From assembly GCA_900543515.1 (NCBI GenBank), contig UQRW01000021.1:1-38516 (forward strand): a stretch of 38,516 bases of DNA, read 5' to 3'. Below are positions 16,905 to 24,513 of the stretch, piece after piece; position 1 is the stretch's first letter, and the number at the start of each line of letters is the position of its first letter. Below the pieces are notes generated by a model. That model saw nothing but the letters and a program-made list of their open reading frames with translations. It was not told the origin of the DNA and searched no databases. This DNA is from an uncultured Collinsella sp. (GTDB taxonomy: Bacteria; Actinomycetota; Coriobacteriia; Coriobacteriales; Coriobacteriaceae). Both the position numbers and the translations under genes were made by a program.

Positions 16905-19022
16905 ATGGCATCTGCTGTGAAGCGTGACGGTCGCGCCGTGGTGACCACATGCGGGGGATGCTATGCCGATTGCGCCTTTGCGGCACGCGTTGAGGACGGT
17001 CGCGTGGTGGCCGAGCTGCCGGTGCCGGGGCATCCGTGCGCGGCGCGTGCCCTGTGCGCCCGCGGACGGCATCGCCTGGCAATGCCGTTTGATGAGCGCG
17101 ACCGGATTTTGCACCCCATGCGCCGACGAGCTGATGGCTCGGGGTTCGATGCGATTTCGTGGGACGAGGCGTTTGCTCAGATTGCCGAGCGTCTTTTGGG
17201 GATTGTTGACGAGTGTGGGCCTCGTGCGCTGGGCATGACGCTCGGCGTGCCCTCGTTCGACCGCTACTGGGCGTATCGCTTTATGCATGCGCTGGGTTCG
17301 CCCAACGTGTACGGTGCCGATGGCGCCTGCGAGGTAAGCCGTCTCACTGGTTGGGAGCATAGCTTGGGCTATAGCCCCGCCTCCGACCTGGCGCATACCG
17401 ATTGCATCATGTACCTGGGGCGTTCCCTCGTCGATTCGTCGACGATGGGGGCCGTTGATGCACTCAACGATGCGCGCCGGCGCGGGGCGAAAATCATCGT
17501 GGTCGACCCCCGGCGCAGCGGCTCGGCTGCTATTGCCGATCGCTGGCTCCGCGTGCGCCCGGGCTGCGACTTGGCGCTGCTGTTGGGTATTGCCCACGTG
17601 TTGATTGCCGAGGACCTGTACGACCTCGAGTTCGTCGCCCGCTATACCACGGGTTTTGACGAGCTGGCGCAGGCGGCCGGTGCTTGGACTCCCGAGTGGG
17701 CCGAGTCGATGTGCGACGTGCCGGCCGCAGAGATTGTCGCCACGGCGCACGATCTCGCTGCCGCCGCGCCTGCCGCTGTGGTGGATGCGGGTTTTCATGG
17801 TGGCATCGGTATCGCGTATGCCAATAGCACCCAGACAGCGCGCGCTATCTGCTTGGTCGATGTGCTGCTGGGCTGTATCGGGCATGCGGGCGGCGCGCTC
17901 AACCCGCCCACGCCGCTTGTGTTGGGCGACCTCGATCCCACGCGCTTTGCGACGCCGTCGGTGCCGCGTGGGCCCAAGCTGGGGTCCGAGCGCTATCCGC
18001 TGGTCGATCCGGTGCGCGGCCTGTGCACGACCATCGGTCAGTCGATTCTTGCCGGCGATTTGCGTGGGCTCATCGTCTATGCCAGTAACCCCGGTGCGGG
18101 CTATGGTAATGCGCAGGCTTGGTTGGGTATTTTGCAGCAGCTCGACTTGCTCGTGACGATTGATATTCGCTGGTCCGAGACGGCGCGTGCTTCTGACTTC
18201 GTGCTGCCCGATGTGACGTATCTTGAGGCCGACCGCGGCGTGGGCACGGTCGTGGGCGCCAACGATGCGCGCGTGTTCTACCGCAACGCCGTGCTGCCCG
18301 TGCAGCATGACGACACACGTCCCGGTCGGGAGATTATTGCCGGTCTGGCGCAGGCGTGTGGCGTGGGCGAGTACTTCCAGTTTACGTCTGACGATCTGGC
18401 GGCTGCCCAGGTGGCGCCGTTTGGAATTGACCTCGCTGCGCTTAAGGAGCGCGGTTGGGCCGATACGGGCGTGCCGCTGCCGTCGCGCACGGGTGAGCCG
18501 GCGATTCCCCTGGATGGCGGCAAAATTGCGCTGGCAAGCGACGTATGGGAGCGCGCCGGCCTGGGTCGTGTGCCCGGCTGGATTGCCCCGATGGTGGAGC
18601 CAGGGCCGGGGATGTTTCGCCTCATTAGCGGCAACCGACCCTTTGAGTCGCACACTTCGCGCAGACTTGCTGCGGCGGGTGCCGCCGAGGCGGGCTCGGA
18701 TCTGGATGCCGTGCAGATGAATGCCGATGCTGCTGCGCACATGGGCATCGCCGACGGCGAGGTCGTCGAACTCGTGAGCGATATGGGCCGCGATCGCGTG
18801 CGCGTGGAGACGACGCCGTATCTGCATCCGGCGTGCATCTTCACCTCGGCCGCTCCCGGCGGGCGTTCGTTTGGCGCCGATGTCGGTGGCGCTCAAGCCT
18901 TGGGCGTGGGTCCGCTCGACCATACGCCGTTGCGTTGGGACCCGTTGACGGGCGCTGCGCTCACCCAGGAAAACGCCGTTCGCGTGGAAAAGATCGCGGC
19001 ACGCGAGGATAATAGCGATTGA
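16905..19022 (+). CDS. Molybdopterin-dependent oxidoreductase with Cys in place of FdhF Sec
   Basis: The product is 705 aa from the ATG at 16905, preceded by GAAAGGGG; a longer open frame upstream runs through the terminator and is rejected. The N-terminus binds [4Fe-4S] (Cys16, Cys19, Cys23, Cys51). NVYGADGACEVSRLTG aligns by spacing with NVDCCARVUHGPSVAG of E. coli FdhF, placing Cys142 at the Sec position and Glu where FdhF has its essential His. This makes formate oxidation doubtful. The C-terminal 120 residues form the usual MGD-binding beta domain. There is no Tat signal, so it is cytoplasmic. No FeS or membrane partner gene is adjacent. The substrate is unknown; it sits between the FHL terminator and selA. 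Confidence 0.8.
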   Translation: MASAVKRDGRAVVTTCGGCYADCAFAARVEDGRVVAELPVPGHPCAARALCARGRHRLAMPFDERDRILHPMRRRADGSGFDAISWDEAFAQIAERLLGIVDECGPRALGMTLGVPSFDRYWAYRFMHALGSPNVYGADGACEVSRLTGWEHSLGYSPASDLAHTDCIMYLGRSLVDSSTMGAVDALNDARRRGAKIIVVDPRRSGSAAIADRWLRVRPGCDLALLLGIAHVLIAEDLYDLEFVARYTTGFDELAQAAGAWTPEWAESMCDVPAAEIVATAHDLAAAAPAAVVDAGFHGGIGIAYANSTQTARAICLVDVLLGCIGHAGGALNPPTPLVLGDLDPTRFATPSVPRGPKLGSERYPLVDPVRGLCTTIGQSILAGDLRGLIVYASNPGAGYGNAQAWLGILQQLDLLVTIDIRWSETARASDFVLPDVTYLEADRGVGTVVGANDARVFYRNAVLPVQHDDTRPGREIIAGLAQACGVGEYFQFTSDDLAAAQVAPFGIDLAALKERGWADTGVPLPSRTGEPAIPLDGGKIALASDVWERAGLGRVPGWIAPMVEPGPGMFRLISGNRPFESHTSRRLAAAGAAEAGSDLDAVQMNADAAAHMGIADGEVVELVSDMGRDRVRVETTPYLHPACIFTSAAPGGRSFGADVGGAQALGVGPLDHTPLRWDPLTGAALTQENAVRVEKIAAREDNSD

Positions 19023-19051
19023 TTGACTCAGCCGATCGAATTGGCTGATAG
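19023..19051 (+). promoter_or_regulatory. Weak candidate promoter for selAB
   Basis: TTGACT (19023-19028) and TGATAG (19046-19051) are 17 bases apart in the 76-base gap before selA. The -10 match is poor. The gap has no terminator, so selAB may also be read from upstream. Confidence 0.3.
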
Positions 19052-19098
19052 TTTGACGTTCGAACGATTGATTCACCTTTGGTTTTGAAAGGTCGCAC

Positions 19099-20556
19099 AT
19101 GAGCGATAGCCAGAACATGTCCGATGAGGTACGCGCCCGCCTTCGCGCTATTCCTTCCGTCAACGAGCTGCTCGCAGAGTGGCCGGTTGTGAAGGCGGCG
19201 GGGGAGACCTGCGACGCGGTGGTGCATGCCGCCGTCACGGCCGAGCTCGACGAGGAGCGCGCCGCGATTCGTGCCGGTGCCGCCCCGCGTTCCAAGCGCG
19301 ACCTGGCCTCGGCCATCGAGTGGCGTGCGCATCGATCCGCACTGCCGAGCCTGCGCCCTGCCGTCAACGCCACGGGTGTGGTCATCCATACCAACTTGGG
19401 TCGCGCCCCGCTCGCGGAGTCGGCGGCAAAGGCCGTGGCCGAGGTCGCGCGTGGCTACAGCACGCTCGAGTACAGCGTGGACACCTGCTCGCGCGGGTCG
19501 CGCAAGGAGCACGCCGCGCAGCTCATCCGCTCGCTTACCGGTGCCGAGGACGCGCTGGTCGTTAACAACAACGCCGCCGCTGTGCTGCTGGTGCTGGCGA
19601 CCCATGCCGCAGGCAAGGAGGTCATCGTCAGCCGCGGCGAGCTTGTCGAGATCGGCGGCAGCTTCCGCATCCCCGATGTCATGGCGGCTTCGGGCGCCAA
19701 ACTCGTCGAGGTCGGCGCCACCAACCGCACGCACCTGGCTGATTATGAGCAAGCCATCACGCCCGATACGGCGATGATCCTCAAGGTCCATCCTTCCAAC
19801 TATCGCATCGAGGGCTTTCACGAGGAAGTGGGCTCTCGGGAGCTTGCCGCCCTGGCCCACAAGCATGGTCTGCTGTTCTACGAGGACCAGGGTTCGGGCG
19901 CGCTGTTGCCCGACGACATCTTGGTGCGCGGCGGCGAAGAAACCACGCCGGCTTCGGTTTCGGCAGGGCTCGATCTGGTGTCGTGCTCGGGCGATAAGCT
20001 GCTCGGTGCCGCACAGGCGGGCATTATCATGGGCCGTCGCGATCTGGTCCAGGCCTGCGGGTCGCATCCGCTTATGCGTGCCCTACGCCCGGGCAAGCTC
20101 GCACTGGCGGCGCTCGAGGCTACACTGCGCATCTACATGGATGGGGCGGATGTGGCCCATCGCGAGGTGCCGGTGCTAAACATGCTCACGCTTCCGCAGG
20201 CTCATCTGGAGCGCCGCGCACGCAAACTGCGCGAGCTGATGGTGGCGGGCCTCGATAAGGCGGGTTGCCCGCGCGCCGTGCAGGTGGAAATCGTCGAGGA
20301 GTCGTCGACTCCCGGCGGCGGTTCGCTGCCTACCGTCGAGCTGCCTACCATGTGCGTTGCCGTGCGCCTCGTCGATGAGCGTCTTTCCGTTGACGCACTC
20401 AAGCGCTCGCTCGTCCAAGATTTCGACACGCCGGTCGTCACACGCGCCTCGCACGACCGCATTCTGTTTGATGTGCGCACGCTCGTGGGCGACCGCGATA
20501 TCGAGACGGCGGCATCGACGCTCGTCGCGTGCGTTGAGAAGGCGATTGCTCGATGA
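19099..20556 (+). CDS. selA: L-seryl-tRNA(Sec) selenium transferase
   Basis: The product is 485 aa (typical SelA about 460). This PLP enzyme converts Ser-tRNA(Sec) to Sec-tRNA(Sec) using selenophosphate. The conserved segments are AVNATGVVIHTNLGRAPL, GYSTLEYSVDTCSRGSRKEH, VVNNNAAAVLLVL, YEDQGSGAL, and SCSGDKLLGAAQAGIIMG, where Lys300 binds PLP. The start follows TGAAAGG. The last 4 bases overlap selB (ATGA), which indicates coupled translation. It serves fdhF, the only Sec gene seen here. Confidence 0.96.
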   Translation: MSDSQNMSDEVRARLRAIPSVNELLAEWPVVKAAGETCDAVVHAAVTAELDEERAAIRAGAAPRSKRDLASAIEWRAHRSALPSLRPAVNATGVVIHTNLGRAPLAESAAKAVAEVARGYSTLEYSVDTCSRGSRKEHAAQLIRSLTGAEDALVVNNNAAAVLLVLATHAAGKEVIVSRGELVEIGGSFRIPDVMAASGAKLVEVGATNRTHLADYEQAITPDTAMILKVHPSNYRIEGFHEEVGSRELAALAHKHGLLFYEDQGSGALLPDDILVRGGEETTPASVSAGLDLVSCSGDKLLGAAQAGIIMGRRDLVQACGSHPLMRALRPGKLALAALEATLRIYMDGADVAHREVPVLNMLTLPQAHLERRARKLRELMVAGLDKAGCPRAVQVEIVEESSTPGGGSLPTVELPTMCVAVRLVDERLSVDALKRSLVQDFDTPVVTRASHDRILFDVRTLVGDRDIETAASTLVACVEKAIAR

Positions 20557-22520
20557 GTGAGGTTCAAGCGCTGGTGGAGTGTCCCGTTATTGTTGGCACG
20601 GCGGGCCACGTCGATCACGGTAAGTCGGCACTGATCGAGGCGCTGACCGGTAAGAATCCCGACCGTCTGGAGGTTGAGCGCCGTCGCGGTATGACCGTGG
20701 AGCTGGGCTTTGGCGAGCTGGCGCTGCCGAGTGGCAAGATCGTCGGCCTGGTCGACGTGCCGGGCCACGCGCATTACTTGCGCGCCATGGTGCAGGGTGC
20801 CACGGGTATCGACGTGGCCGTGCTGGTGGTTTCGGCCGTCGAGGGCGTGATGCCGCAGACCCGCGAGCACGTGCATGTGCTGGAGCTGCTGGGCGTCACG
20901 CACATGGTGGTCGCGCTGACGATGTGCGACCTGGCCGATAGCGAAATGATTGAGCTGGCCGAGCTCGACGTGGACGATTTTCTTTCGGATACCGTGTTTG
21001 CCGGTGCGCCGATGGTGCCGGTGTCGTCCAAGACCGGCGCGGGGATCGATGAGCTGCTGGCTGCGCTCGACGAGCAGGTTGCCGCTTGCTGGGGTGCCTG
21101 CCGTGCCCGTGCCGAGCTCACCGATGCCGCACCGCGTCTGCCTATCGACCGCTGCTTTACGATCAAGGGCGCCGGTACCGTGGTGACGGGAACGTTGCAC
21201 GATGCGCCCGTCGCGGTGGGCGATGAGCTCGTCGCGCTGCCGTCGCGTACGGTCTGTCGCGTGCGCGGGATTCAGGTGCATGGCGATACGCCGCGGGCGT
21301 TGCCCGGTCAGCGTGTGGCGCTCAATTTGGTGGGCGATGCCGTCGCCGCGCTCGATCGCGGTGAGATGCTCGGCGTGGCGGGCCGCTTTGGCCAGACGAT
21401 GCGCTTTATGATGACGTTTACGTATTTGGGTCGCGAGGGAGCCAAGCCGCGTGTGCTCGAGTCGGGTGCGCGTGTGCACGTGATGGCGGGTACGGCCGAG
21501 GTCGTCGGTCGCATCATGTTCATGGAGGGTGAGGCCCCCATGGCAGTGGGCGAGACCCGTACCGTACAGGTGCGCTTGGAGGAGCCGCTGCCGCTGCGAG
21601 CCGGAGACCATGCCGTGGTGCTGTCGTATTCGCCCGTTATGCTCATTGGCGGCGGGCGTGTGCTGCTTTCGCGCTGCCGTCGCTCGCGCGAGCTTGCCGA
21701 AGGGGAGCGTGCGCTGTATGCGGCGCTCGAGGCTGGAGATATTGCGTGCACGGTGGATGCGTGGCTGGCGCTGCAAGCGCTGCCGGTTGCGGCTGCCGAT
21801 GTTACCGCGGCGCTCGATCTTGTTGCCGGTGAGGCTGAGGCGGCGTTGCGCGAGTTGGTGGCGAAGGGCGCTGCTTGCGCGCTTGCTGGCTCGGATGGCT
21901 CGCTGTATGCAGATGCTTCCGCGCTCGATGCCGCGATGGGTACGCTGGCGGCGACCCTGTCCGCCATGCACGCGGCTGCCCCCAAGGAGACGGGCTTTAC
22001 GCCCGGCGCCGTCGCCCATGCTGCTTGGCCTACCGCTGATGAGGGCGTTGCCTCGGCTCTGATTGCCGAGGGCTGCTCGCGTGGCGTGTGCGCCGCCGAG
22101 GGCGCCGAGGTATTCGATCCGCATTCGGCCGCCGCGGCGGCACGCGTGGTGCGAGAGGCTTGCGAGCGCATCGTCGCGCTGCTTGACGAGACCGGCCTCG
22201 ATGCACCGGCGCTTCCCGAGGTGGGCGAACAGCTGCAGCTCGGCCGCGACGCCATGACGCGTGCCCTGCGCGAGCTTTCGCTCAACCGCTCGATCGTTAA
22301 GGTCGAGCGCGACGTTGCCCTGTCCGCTGCCGCTGAGGCTCACGCGCGCGAGCTCGTCGCCGCCGCCATCGCCGAAGTCGGCGGTGCTGCCACCACGAGC
22401 GTGCTGCGCGAGGCGCTGGGTGTGTCGCGCAAACGTGCCATCAGCATCTTGGAGCACCTGGATGCCGTGCGCTTTACGGTGCTCGACAAGGATGCCGGCG
22501 GTCTGCGCTCCCTGCGCTAG
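20553..22520 (+). CDS. selB: Selenocysteine-specific elongation factor SelB
   Basis: The product is 655 aa (E. coli SelB, 614). It carries the GTPase motifs GTAGHVDHGKSAL (residues 15-27), DVPGHAHYLRAMVQG (from 68) and TMCDLAD, then EF-Tu-like beta-barrel domains, and a C-terminal third of winged-helix repeats rich in Ala/Glu that should bind the SECIS hairpin. The end, SVLREALGVSRKRAISILEH, followed by FTVLDKDAGGLRSLR, resembles the last winged helix. SelB brings Sec-tRNA to the UGA in fdhF. Confidence 0.95.
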   Translation: MSEVQALVECPVIVGTAGHVDHGKSALIEALTGKNPDRLEVERRRGMTVELGFGELALPSGKIVGLVDVPGHAHYLRAMVQGATGIDVAVLVVSAVEGVMPQTREHVHVLELLGVTHMVVALTMCDLADSEMIELAELDVDDFLSDTVFAGAPMVPVSSKTGAGIDELLAALDEQVAACWGACRARAELTDAAPRLPIDRCFTIKGAGTVVTGTLHDAPVAVGDELVALPSRTVCRVRGIQVHGDTPRALPGQRVALNLVGDAVAALDRGEMLGVAGRFGQTMRFMMTFTYLGREGAKPRVLESGARVHVMAGTAEVVGRIMFMEGEAPMAVGETRTVQVRLEEPLPLRAGDHAVVLSYSPVMLIGGGRVLLSRCRRSRELAEGERALYAALEAGDIACTVDAWLALQALPVAAADVTAALDLVAGEAEAALRELVAKGAACALAGSDGSLYADASALDAAMGTLAATLSAMHAAAPKETGFTPGAVAHAAWPTADEGVASALIAEGCSRGVCAAEGAEVFDPHSAAAAARVVREACERIVALLDETGLDAPALPEVGEQLQLGRDAMTRALRELSLNRSIVKVERDVALSAAAEAHARELVAAAIAEVGGAATTSVLREALGVSRKRAISILEHLDAVRFTVLDKDAGGLRSLR

Positions 22521-22532
22521 CCCACCCTTATC

Positions 22533-22598
22533 AGTTGCGGTGAAATAGTTCCTGTTTTCGGCATCTAACGCCAAACCAGGAACTATTCCACCGCAACT
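22533..22598. repeat. Dispersed palindrome, inner-arm type GTTCCTG
   Basis: Arms of 22 bases (22533-22554 and 22577-22598) pair with one mismatch; they share the outer sequence AGTTGCGGTGAAATA with the copies at 25945 and 38266, but the next bases are GTTCCTG. Outside them, CCACCCT (22522-22528) also pairs with AGGGTGG (22602-22608). It lies 12 bases after the selB stop and could also serve as its terminator-like end. There is no T-run. Confidence 0.8.
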
Positions 22599-22603
22599 TT
22601 GAG

Positions 22604-22627
22604 GGTGGCCAGACGAAGCTGGCCACC
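22604..22627. repeat. Hairpin between palindrome and MITE-like element
   Basis: Perfect 9-bp arms GGTGGCCAG and CTGGCCACC enclose ACGAAG. A weaker 6-bp counterpart, GGTCAG/CTGACC (38345-38350, 38376-38381), occupies the same place in the second copy of this arrangement. Confidence 0.6.
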
Positions 22628-22650
22628 TTGAGCCTTGAGTCGGGCTGATC

Positions 22651-22810
22651 GCCACGAAAAGGGCCTATTTACTACGTTTAGTCGACTACCCTCAACCATT
22701 CCGAAATTCGCGAAATTATCAGTGCAGGTAGACGGTTTGCCGTTTTTCTAAAAACGCGGGTATGCTCGACCCATGCCGGTCAAACGTAGTAGATGGCCCG
22801 TTTTCGTGGC
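22651..22810. mobile_element. MITE-like element with 30-bp terminal inverted repeats
   Basis: This 160-bp non-coding element starts GCCACGAAAAGGGCC and ends GGCCCGTTTTCGTGGC. The terminal repeats (22651-22680 and 22781-22810) match with one indel and a few changes and include ACTACGTTT. The reverse complement of its interior is similar to the partial copy at 38386. No transposase is encoded. No clear target-site duplication was seen. The 440-base gap 22521-22960 is filled by this element, the two palindromes beside it and the selC promoter region. Confidence 0.75.
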
Positions 22811-22819
22811 ACGACACCG

Positions 22820-22931
22820 GGGTAGTCTTTTTGGGACGGGGCTTTTTTAGCTACCCTATGTCAAATATGTTTTAAGCTTTGAGGGCTCCGGATGGGGCAG
22901 CTAAAAAAGCCCCGTCCCAAAAAGACTACCC
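22820..22931. repeat. Perfect 33-bp-arm palindrome next to selC
   Basis: Arms 22820-22852 (starting GGGTAGTCTTTTTGGGACGG) and 22899-22931 are exact reverse complements over 33 bases, with a 46-base centre. It begins 9 bases after the MITE-like element and ends 29 bases before tRNA-Sec. The arms hold T6 and A6 tracts next to GC-rich stems, so either strand could also terminate transcription. The -35 region of selC would fall in its right arm. Confidence 0.8.
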
Positions 22932-22960
22932 TGCTAGTTTGGTAAAATACCCCCGCACTT

Positions 22961-23057
22961 GGGAACGGATGGGCTCCGGTGGGCTCCGCGGTCCTCAAAA
23001 CCGTTGCGAGGCGTGCAAAACGTCTTGGATGTGTTCGATTCACATACGTTCCCGCCA
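22961..23057 (+). tRNA. selC: tRNA-Sec (anticodon TCA)
   Basis: This is a 97-base gene with an encoded CCA. Acceptor strands are GGGAACG and CGTTCCC. There is a 6-bp D stem (GGGCTC/GGGCTC with wobbles) with loop CGGT, and an anticodon stem GCGGT/ACCGT with loop CCTCAAA, giving anticodon TCA (22995-22997). A long variable arm pairs CGAGGCGT with ACGTCTTG, and the T arm is ATGTG-TTCGATT-CACAT. The long variable arm and 6-bp D stem are diagnostic of Sec tRNA. Two oddities: base 33 is C instead of the near-universal T, and the eighth acceptor pair is G-A. A -10 like TAAAAT lies at 22943-22948. The promoter would partly overlap the preceding palindrome. Confidence 0.93.
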
Positions 23058-23211
23058 TACGCTACCAGCGCTTTTGTGCTCGCGGTCTTGCTGCGTGCCG
23101 CAAAGGCGCTGTTTTGTTTTTGCACGAGCTTTTCGTAGCGCTGCTATTTCGGTGGCTGTATTTAGCTTCGTGCACCGGGTTTCGAGCATGCCGATGGAGG
23201 TGTTTTGCCGT

Positions 23212-23844
23212 ATGACTACCGTAAGACGTGCCGATCTTTCTTGTGTCGTCCAAGCGGGCGGGCTGTCCTCGCGCATGGGCTGCGATAAGGCTCGCATGGC
23301 GTTTTGCGGCGAGCCGCTCATCGAACGCGTGCTGGGTCGGCTGGCGCCAGTTGCCGGCGAGTTGGTCGTGACGACTTCGCGTCCCAGCGAGCTTGTCTAC
23401 CTTGAGGAGCGCGCGTTTGGCGGCCTGGTGCCGCGAATAGTGTCGGACCTTGAGGGGCCGGCGGGCGCCATGCGCGGCATCGCGAGCTCGCTGGCTGCGG
23501 CTCGGCTTCCTCTCGTGGCGATCGTCGCCTGCGATATGCCGTTTGTCTCGCCGGAACTCATCGGCGCGCTTGCCGATCGTGTTGAGGCCGAGGCACTCGA
23601 TGTGTGCGTCCCGCGCGAGGAGCGGGGGATTGAGCCGCTTTGCGCCGTCTGGCGCCGTGACGCGTGTGCGCCGGTCGCTCATGAGCTGCTCTCCTGCGAC
23701 CGCCAACGCATTCGCTGCCTGATCAATCGCGTTCAGGCCGGTTATATGGATGAGCCGCAGATCGTTAAGGTCGCCGGCTCGACGCTCTGCTTCGAGAACG
23801 TCAATACGCCCGAGGAGTTTGCGGCGGCCGAGTTACTCGCCTAG
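23212..23844 (+). CDS. mobA: Molybdenum cofactor guanylyltransferase MobA
   Basis: The product is 210 aa (E. coli MobA, 194). It attaches GMP to molybdopterin to make the MGD cofactor used by FdhF and the Mo oxidoreductase here. VVQAGGLSSRMGCDKARM (residues 12-29) is the nucleotide-binding motif; VAIVACDMPFVSPELI carries the metal-binding Asp. The start at 23212 is preceded by GGAGG with an 11-base gap. A longer frame exists upstream but would run through the tRNA-Sec gene, so it is rejected. The 154 bases between selC and mobA show no other gene. Confidence 0.88.
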   Translation: MTTVRRADLSCVVQAGGLSSRMGCDKARMAFCGEPLIERVLGRLAPVAGELVVTTSRPSELVYLEERAFGGLVPRIVSDLEGPAGAMRGIASSLAAARLPLVAIVACDMPFVSPELIGALADRVEAEALDVCVPREERGIEPLCAVWRRDACAPVAHELLSCDRQRIRCLINRVQAGYMDEPQIVKVAGSTLCFENVNTPEEFAAAELLA

Positions 23845-23859
23845 ACGATTGGAGTTGCC

Positions 23860-24255
23860 ATGTCTCACGATATTTGTCCCGACACGGGAGAACCTTGCAC
23901 TTGCGACGGGTCCGAACCCTGTACCTGTGGTTGCGGTGGCTGTGGACATACCGCGGAAGAGGAAGCGGCCGCCGCGGCGTATCGTGAGGCACACCGTGAA
24001 AGCCCGTCCGGTGATGTCCTCGATCGCGAACGCAAGATCATTGTGTCGTTCGACAGCACCTTCGATGTGATGGAATGCGAACAGCTGTGTCTTGCCGCCG
24101 GTGTGCCCGGGCGCATCATGCCGCTGCCCGGCTCCATTACCGCCGGCTGCGGGCTGTGCTGGGCCATGCCGTTCTCGGGCGATGCCCTCGCCGCCTTCCG
24201 CGCCGCTACCGAAGGCCGCGTAACCCCTGCCGACTACCATCAGCTCGTCCTCTAA
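23860..24255 (+). CDS. DUF3343 (putative Se/S carrier-like) protein with Cys-rich N-terminus
   Basis: The product is 131 aa. Residues 60-125 (IIVSFDSTFDVMECEQLCLAA, GRIMPLPGSITAGCGLCWAM) match the DUF3343 pattern, small proteins with a conserved CG motif (Cys97 and Cys100 here) described as selenium/sulfur-carrier-like. Residues 1-30 add a cysteine-dense segment (Cys6, 13, 15, 21, 23, 25, 28 and His30) that looks metal-binding; I do not recognise it as part of the family. It starts 16 bases after mobA with a TTGGAG site, so it probably shares its transcript. Placement next to selC, selAB and mobA suggests a role in selenium handling, but the function is unproven. Confidence 0.75.
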   Translation: MSHDICPDTGEPCTCDGSEPCTCGCGGCGHTAEEEAAAAAYREAHRESPSGDVLDRERKIIVSFDSTFDVMECEQLCLAAGVPGRIMPLPGSITAGCGLCWAMPFSGDALAAFRAATEGRVTPADYHQLVL

Positions 24256-24265
24256 CTACCACCAC

Positions 24266-24300
24266 ACCACCACAAAGGTACCTGTCCCCAATGTGGTGGT
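24266..24300. repeat. Hairpin after the DUF3343 gene
   Basis: ACCACCACA (24266-24274) pairs with TGTGGTGGT (24292-24300) around a loop containing GGTACCTGTCCCC. It starts 11 bases after the DUF3343 stop. It could end that transcript. No T-run longer than three follows. Confidence 0.45.
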
Positions 24301-24457
24301 TTGGAACACGTGGACGAAACAGGTTTGAAACACGGGTTTTGCGCATCAGACACTCAAAAACGCTTCTACCTGCATCGTAATCAAAACGAAACATCTGCTC
24401 GTCGGCTTATGCGAAACTTTGCCGCAACAGTGCGATATTATCCATACACGATAAAGC

Positions 24458-24480
24458 TCGCGGCGCATAGGGTGCCGCGA
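24458..24480 (+). other. Hairpin in the gdhA leader
   Basis: TCGCGGC and GCCGCGA are perfect 7-bp arms around GCATAGGGT, 33 bases before the gdhA start. A possible -10, TATTAT (24436-24441), lies upstream, but no good -35 was found. The rest of the 258-base gap 24256-24513 shows only the hairpin at 24266. Confidence 0.35.
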
Positions 24481-24513
24481 CCAACATTTTCGTTTCCCAT
24501 CATTGGAGGAAGC

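Noticed and set aside
15108..19394. A very long minus-strand reading frame (about 1,400 codons), and other long antisense frames across the hyf, fdhF and clpX genes
   Set aside because: They are opposite well-supported genes, and result from high GC and codon bias. Their translations are Arg/His/Gly-rich with no recognisable domains.
22879..23211. N-terminal extension of MobA by about 110 codons
   Set aside because: It would run through the tRNA-Sec gene and the palindrome arm, and the residues do not resemble MobA. The start at 23212 gives a normal-length protein.
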